Assembly (NCBI GenBank): GCA_003503535.1
Contig: DOCI01000030.1
Coordinates: 3,470-12,634 of the forward strand
Source of the DNA: Planctomycetaceae bacterium
GTDB lineage: Bacteria > Planctomycetota > Planctomycetia > Planctomycetales > Planctomycetaceae
DNA: 9,165 nucleotides
Direction of reading: 5' to 3'
Every line of letters begins with the position of its first letter. Within the stretch, counting starts at the first letter, position 1. This document shows, in pieces, positions 7,249 to 9,165 of the stretch. The notes under the pieces were generated by a model. The model was not told the origin of the DNA. It searched no databases and saw only the letters and a program-made list of their open reading frames with translations. The position numbers and the translations under genes were made by a program.

Positions 7249-7562
7249 GGGCTTACTGTTGGCCAATCTGCAATGAATGTGAACTCCATTACATCCGAAT
7301 GAAGGATGAACTCCCATTGCTTGCCTGACTGTCTACAATCAAATGCAATGATATCCCAAGGCAACTCCCAATCGTCATCAGAATCTGAGTAAGAGCCATC
7401 AATATATACTAAACGTGAATTTTGAAATTCGACGAATAACTTGTTGGATTCCTCCTCAAAAGGTGCAATCATTAGTTCAATCGATGATTCTTGGAATGTT
7501 GCAATGTAAACACCATGAACGCCTAATCCACGGTAGAGATATGTTTCGATTTCACTTGGCAT
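7233..7562 (-). CDS. Small acidic protein of unknown function
   Basis: A 109-residue frame starts at ATG (7560-7562) and ends at TGA (7233-7235). I do not recognise the family. It has no signal peptide or membrane segment. By my count it has 20 Asp/Glu against 7 Lys/Arg, with an acidic patch SDSDDDWELPWD (66-77), and it alternates hydrophobic and aromatic residues in a way that suggests a small beta-rich cytoplasmic fold. Base use looks more AT-rich than its neighbours, and it stands alone between two hairpin-repeat blocks, which fits a transferred or poorly conserved gene. No Shine-Dalgarno is visible before the ATG. No overlapping frame on the other strand explains it, and the residue composition is protein-like, so it is probably real. 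A toxin-immunity-type role is possible from size and charge, but nothing in the sequence proves it. Confidence 0.6.
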   Translation of the reverse strand: MPSEIETYLYRGLGVHGVYIATFQESSIELMIAPFEEESNKLFVEFQNSRLVYIDGSYSDSDDDWELPWDIIAFDCRQSGKQWEFILHSDVMEFTFIADWPTVSPKKHA

Positions 7563-7640
7563 TCTAAAACATTTTCAAATGGATTCTCAATCTGCAGGTC
7601 TGGCACTGTCTGACGTCAACTAGCGTGGAACGCACATTTT

Positions 7641-7663
7641 GACAGGCTGGAAGCCTGTCCTAC
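7641..7663. repeat. Three-base-loop hairpin at the 3' end of the TPR gene
   Basis: GACAGGCT (7641-7648) pairs perfectly with AGCCTGTC (7652-7659) around GGA, and the hexamer TCCTAC (7658-7663) overlaps the end. It lies 8 bases beyond the stop codon of the minus-strand TPR gene. From memory, this hairpin (spurious peptide TGWKPVL) is widely repeated in planctomycete genomes. It has the same three-base loop and TCCTAC tail as the block at 7164-7205. Confidence 0.6.
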
Positions 7664-7667
7664 GGAA

Positions 7668-9026
7668 TTATGGCTTTCCTGCGAGTTTAACAAACCAGAG
7701 TTCGGTAGCGTACCAGGTGTTGTCTTCTTCGATGAGTGTGAGGACCTGTTCGTCTTTGGAATTGAAAATCCGTGCTTTGCGTTTGCCGTCTTCTTCTTTC
7801 AGTTCAACACGCTTCACCATCGTTTGTTCATCAATTGAGAAATTTATGCTGTCGATTTTCTTGAGTAGCTCAGGCGTAATTTCGTTTTGTTTTTCAGGCA
7901 GGATAAATTTCTTCAATTCTTCGATGTTTCCATCCCGAATATACTCTTCCTGCTTTTGTAATTGAAAACGAGTCGCCTGAAGTATCTCATGTTCCAGGGC
8001 GGCCTGCTGTTGATATTTTCGGAGTTCTTCTGCAGTCATTAACCGGGCTGATCGGAGGGTTTCGGTCCAGAGTTCGATGTTCTCTTCGTCTTTCTGATCG
8101 GCTTTTTTCGTATAGGCAATTCGATGAATATCGCTTTTGCCTTTCACGATGCGGACCATTTCGTATTGCGATGGGTGCTCATCGGTTTCCTTGATTCTCC
8201 AGAAGAAGAGCACATCGTCCGGGGTTTCATTGAGCACATCAAATTCCACCTCTTTGAAGGAACCGGTCAGGCTTTCGCGGATGATTTCCATCATTTTTTT
8301 TGCCGATTGCTCTTCAACAATTCCGATGAATCGCTGGCTGGAAAAGAGTTCGGTCCAGTTTTGAATCGTTTCCTCACCTTTGGTAAATTCTGTGTTGCCC
8401 TGTTCGAAAGATAATATTCGATAGGCAACGCGCCAGCCTTCAGGAAGTGAAAACGCGAGACCATCTTCGCTGCGTAATCCACCTTCGGGAAGATTACGTA
8501 AGTCGAGAATGGAAAAGACCTGCTGGTTGATCATGTTGATGGACATGAATCCGTAGATGGCGCGGCTCTGGATGCCATTCTGCTCGAATTGATCTGGCTT
8601 GCCCAAAACGTTCATGATTGTGTCTGCAGTCGTACCAACGCTGAAGAGGCCGCGATCATCCAGAAATTTCCAGGTGCGGAGGAAGTCCATCACAGCCGCT
8701 TCGTTTTTCGGGGCGTATCGGACAGCCATGCGAAAGTGATACCAACCTGCATTCGCATTGCGGTTGGCCATGTATGCCAGTCCGAGGGCGTGATGATACT
8801 CACCGTTTTCCGCTTCTACTTTGACGGCTGCTTCAAAATGTTCGATGGCAGTTTCAAAGTCCTCCAGCTCCATCGCAGATTTGCCAAGTTCAAAACTCTT
8901 CTGCGCGGCTGCGGTTTGCGCTTCCGTTTTCTCTATGGGCGGTTTTTCATCGGCGGAAAGGCTGGTTGATGAAATCACCAGGAAGAGGCAGACTCCGCAG
9001 AAAAGCGTTCGGATTGTGTGAGTCAT
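7668..9026 (-). CDS. Secreted TPR protein with a BamE-like motif
   Basis: From ATG 9024-9026 the protein has 452 residues. It begins with a Sec signal (MTHTIR, then a hydrophobic run 8-20) with likely cleavage after SLSA (25), so it should be periplasmic or secreted. Two tetratricopeptide repeats lie at about 42-75 and 76-109 (ALGLAYMANRNANAGWYHF is typical). Residues 127-146 (FSVGTTADTIMNVLGKP) resemble the BamE/SmpA motif. Two segments with conserved tryptophans, around NWTELFSSQRF (223-233) and LWTETLRSARL (319-329), look like related halves of one domain. A charged helical stretch (331-392) and a beta-rich tail follow. The start at 9026 is preferred over ATG 9035 because AGGA (9036-9039 on plus coordinates) lies 8 bases upstream of it and would overlap the earlier ATG's leader too closely. 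Role is unknown; envelope protein binding is inferred from the TPRs. Confidence 0.83.
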   Translation of the reverse strand: MTHTIRTLFCGVCLFLVISSTSLSADEKPPIEKTEAQTAAAQKSFELGKSAMELEDFETAIEHFEAAVKVEAENGEYHHALGLAYMANRNANAGWYHFRMAVRYAPKNEAAVMDFLRTWKFLDDRGLFSVGTTADTIMNVLGKPDQFEQNGIQSRAIYGFMSINMINQQVFSILDLRNLPEGGLRSEDGLAFSLPEGWRVAYRILSFEQGNTEFTKGEETIQNWTELFSSQRFIGIVEEQSAKKMMEIIRESLTGSFKEVEFDVLNETPDDVLFFWRIKETDEHPSQYEMVRIVKGKSDIHRIAYTKKADQKDEENIELWTETLRSARLMTAEELRKYQQQAALEHEILQATRFQLQKQEEYIRDGNIEELKKFILPEKQNEITPELLKKIDSINFSIDEQTMVKRVELKEEDGKRKARIFNSKDEQVLTLIEEDNTWYATELWFVKLAGKP

Positions 9027-9165
9027 TGTTAACATCCTGTTTGGAATTGGCCTGGACCAAGTCTACTTTTACTGCAGCGGCTGGCGATGCAAAAACACCT
9101 TGAATTGTTGACGTCAACGCGATCCGCTTAAACCGAATGCGTTCTAAGTCATGCAGAGCCGTCCC
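9027..9165 (-). promoter_or_regulatory. Upstream region of the TPR gene with a palindrome
   Basis: No reading frame is visible to the window edge. GTTGACGTCAAC (9107-9118) is a perfect 12-bp palindrome and holds a minus-strand TTGACG that would serve as a -35, but no good -10 follows at 16-18 bases. The promoter assignment is therefore weak. Confidence 0.3.

Noticed and set aside
7639..7965. Plus-strand frame beginning MTGWKPVL
   Set aside because: It starts in the 7641-7659 hairpin repeat and then runs antisense to the 3' end of the TPR gene; the Ser/Phe-rich translation is typical of antisense reading.
8124..9021. Plus-strand frames at 8124-8414, 8589-8969 and 8821-9021
   Set aside because: All are antisense to the TPR gene, which has a signal peptide and clear repeats.
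9107..9118. GTTGACGTCAAC as a strong operator
   Set aside because: A 12-bp palindrome is expected about twice by chance in a window of this size and nothing else supports function.

Overview
The window looks like chromosomal DNA from a planctomycete of moderate GC content. This is inferred from three things: the style of the proteins (a large outer-membrane-barrel-like protein, a long lipoprotein with a TlpA-like tail, a TPR secreted protein), a LexA whose recognition helix reads SPNGVMCHLKAL, and intergenic hairpin repeats of a kind I recall from planctomycete genomes. No rRNA, tRNA, CRISPR array, transposase or phage gene was seen. Genus cannot be fixed from sequence alone.

Layout. (1) 1-1316, plus: 3' part of a probable outer-membrane beta-barrel protein, cut by the window edge. 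(2) 1329-2555, minus: a cyclopropane-fatty-acid-synthase-family methyltransferase, convergent with (1); both stop codons sit in the arms of one inverted repeat. (3) 2556-2839: divergent promoter region with a sigma70-like promoter for the next gene and a 21-bp-spaced direct repeat facing the methyltransferase. (4) 2840-4252, plus: a lipoprotein with a C-terminal thioredoxin/TlpA fold in which both redox cysteines are serines, ending in a strong terminator. (5) 4320-4758: a long AT-rich non-coding leader crowded with inverted repeats, with a good promoter and an operator-like palindrome. (6) 4759-5367, plus: lexA, with its own terminator. (7) 5575-7068, plus: a two-domain sugar-type ABC ATPase (RbsA/MglA class) with no permease or binding-protein gene beside it in the window. 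(8) 7069-7667: two blocks of tight hairpins flanking a small acidic minus-strand protein of unknown function. (9) 7668-9026, minus: a secreted TPR protein with a BamE-like motif. (10) 9027-9165: upstream region of (9).

The genes do not form one pathway. Strand switches and terminators break the window into mostly single-gene units: envelope proteins (barrel, lipoprotein, secreted TPR protein), a lipid-modifying enzyme, the SOS repressor and a transport ATPase. I found no convincing new multi-gene system. The points most worth checking are the cluster of three-base-loop hairpins around the small acidic gene, the palindrome-rich lexA leader, the methyltransferase with non-canonical catalytic residues, and the redox-dead TlpA-like lipoprotein.
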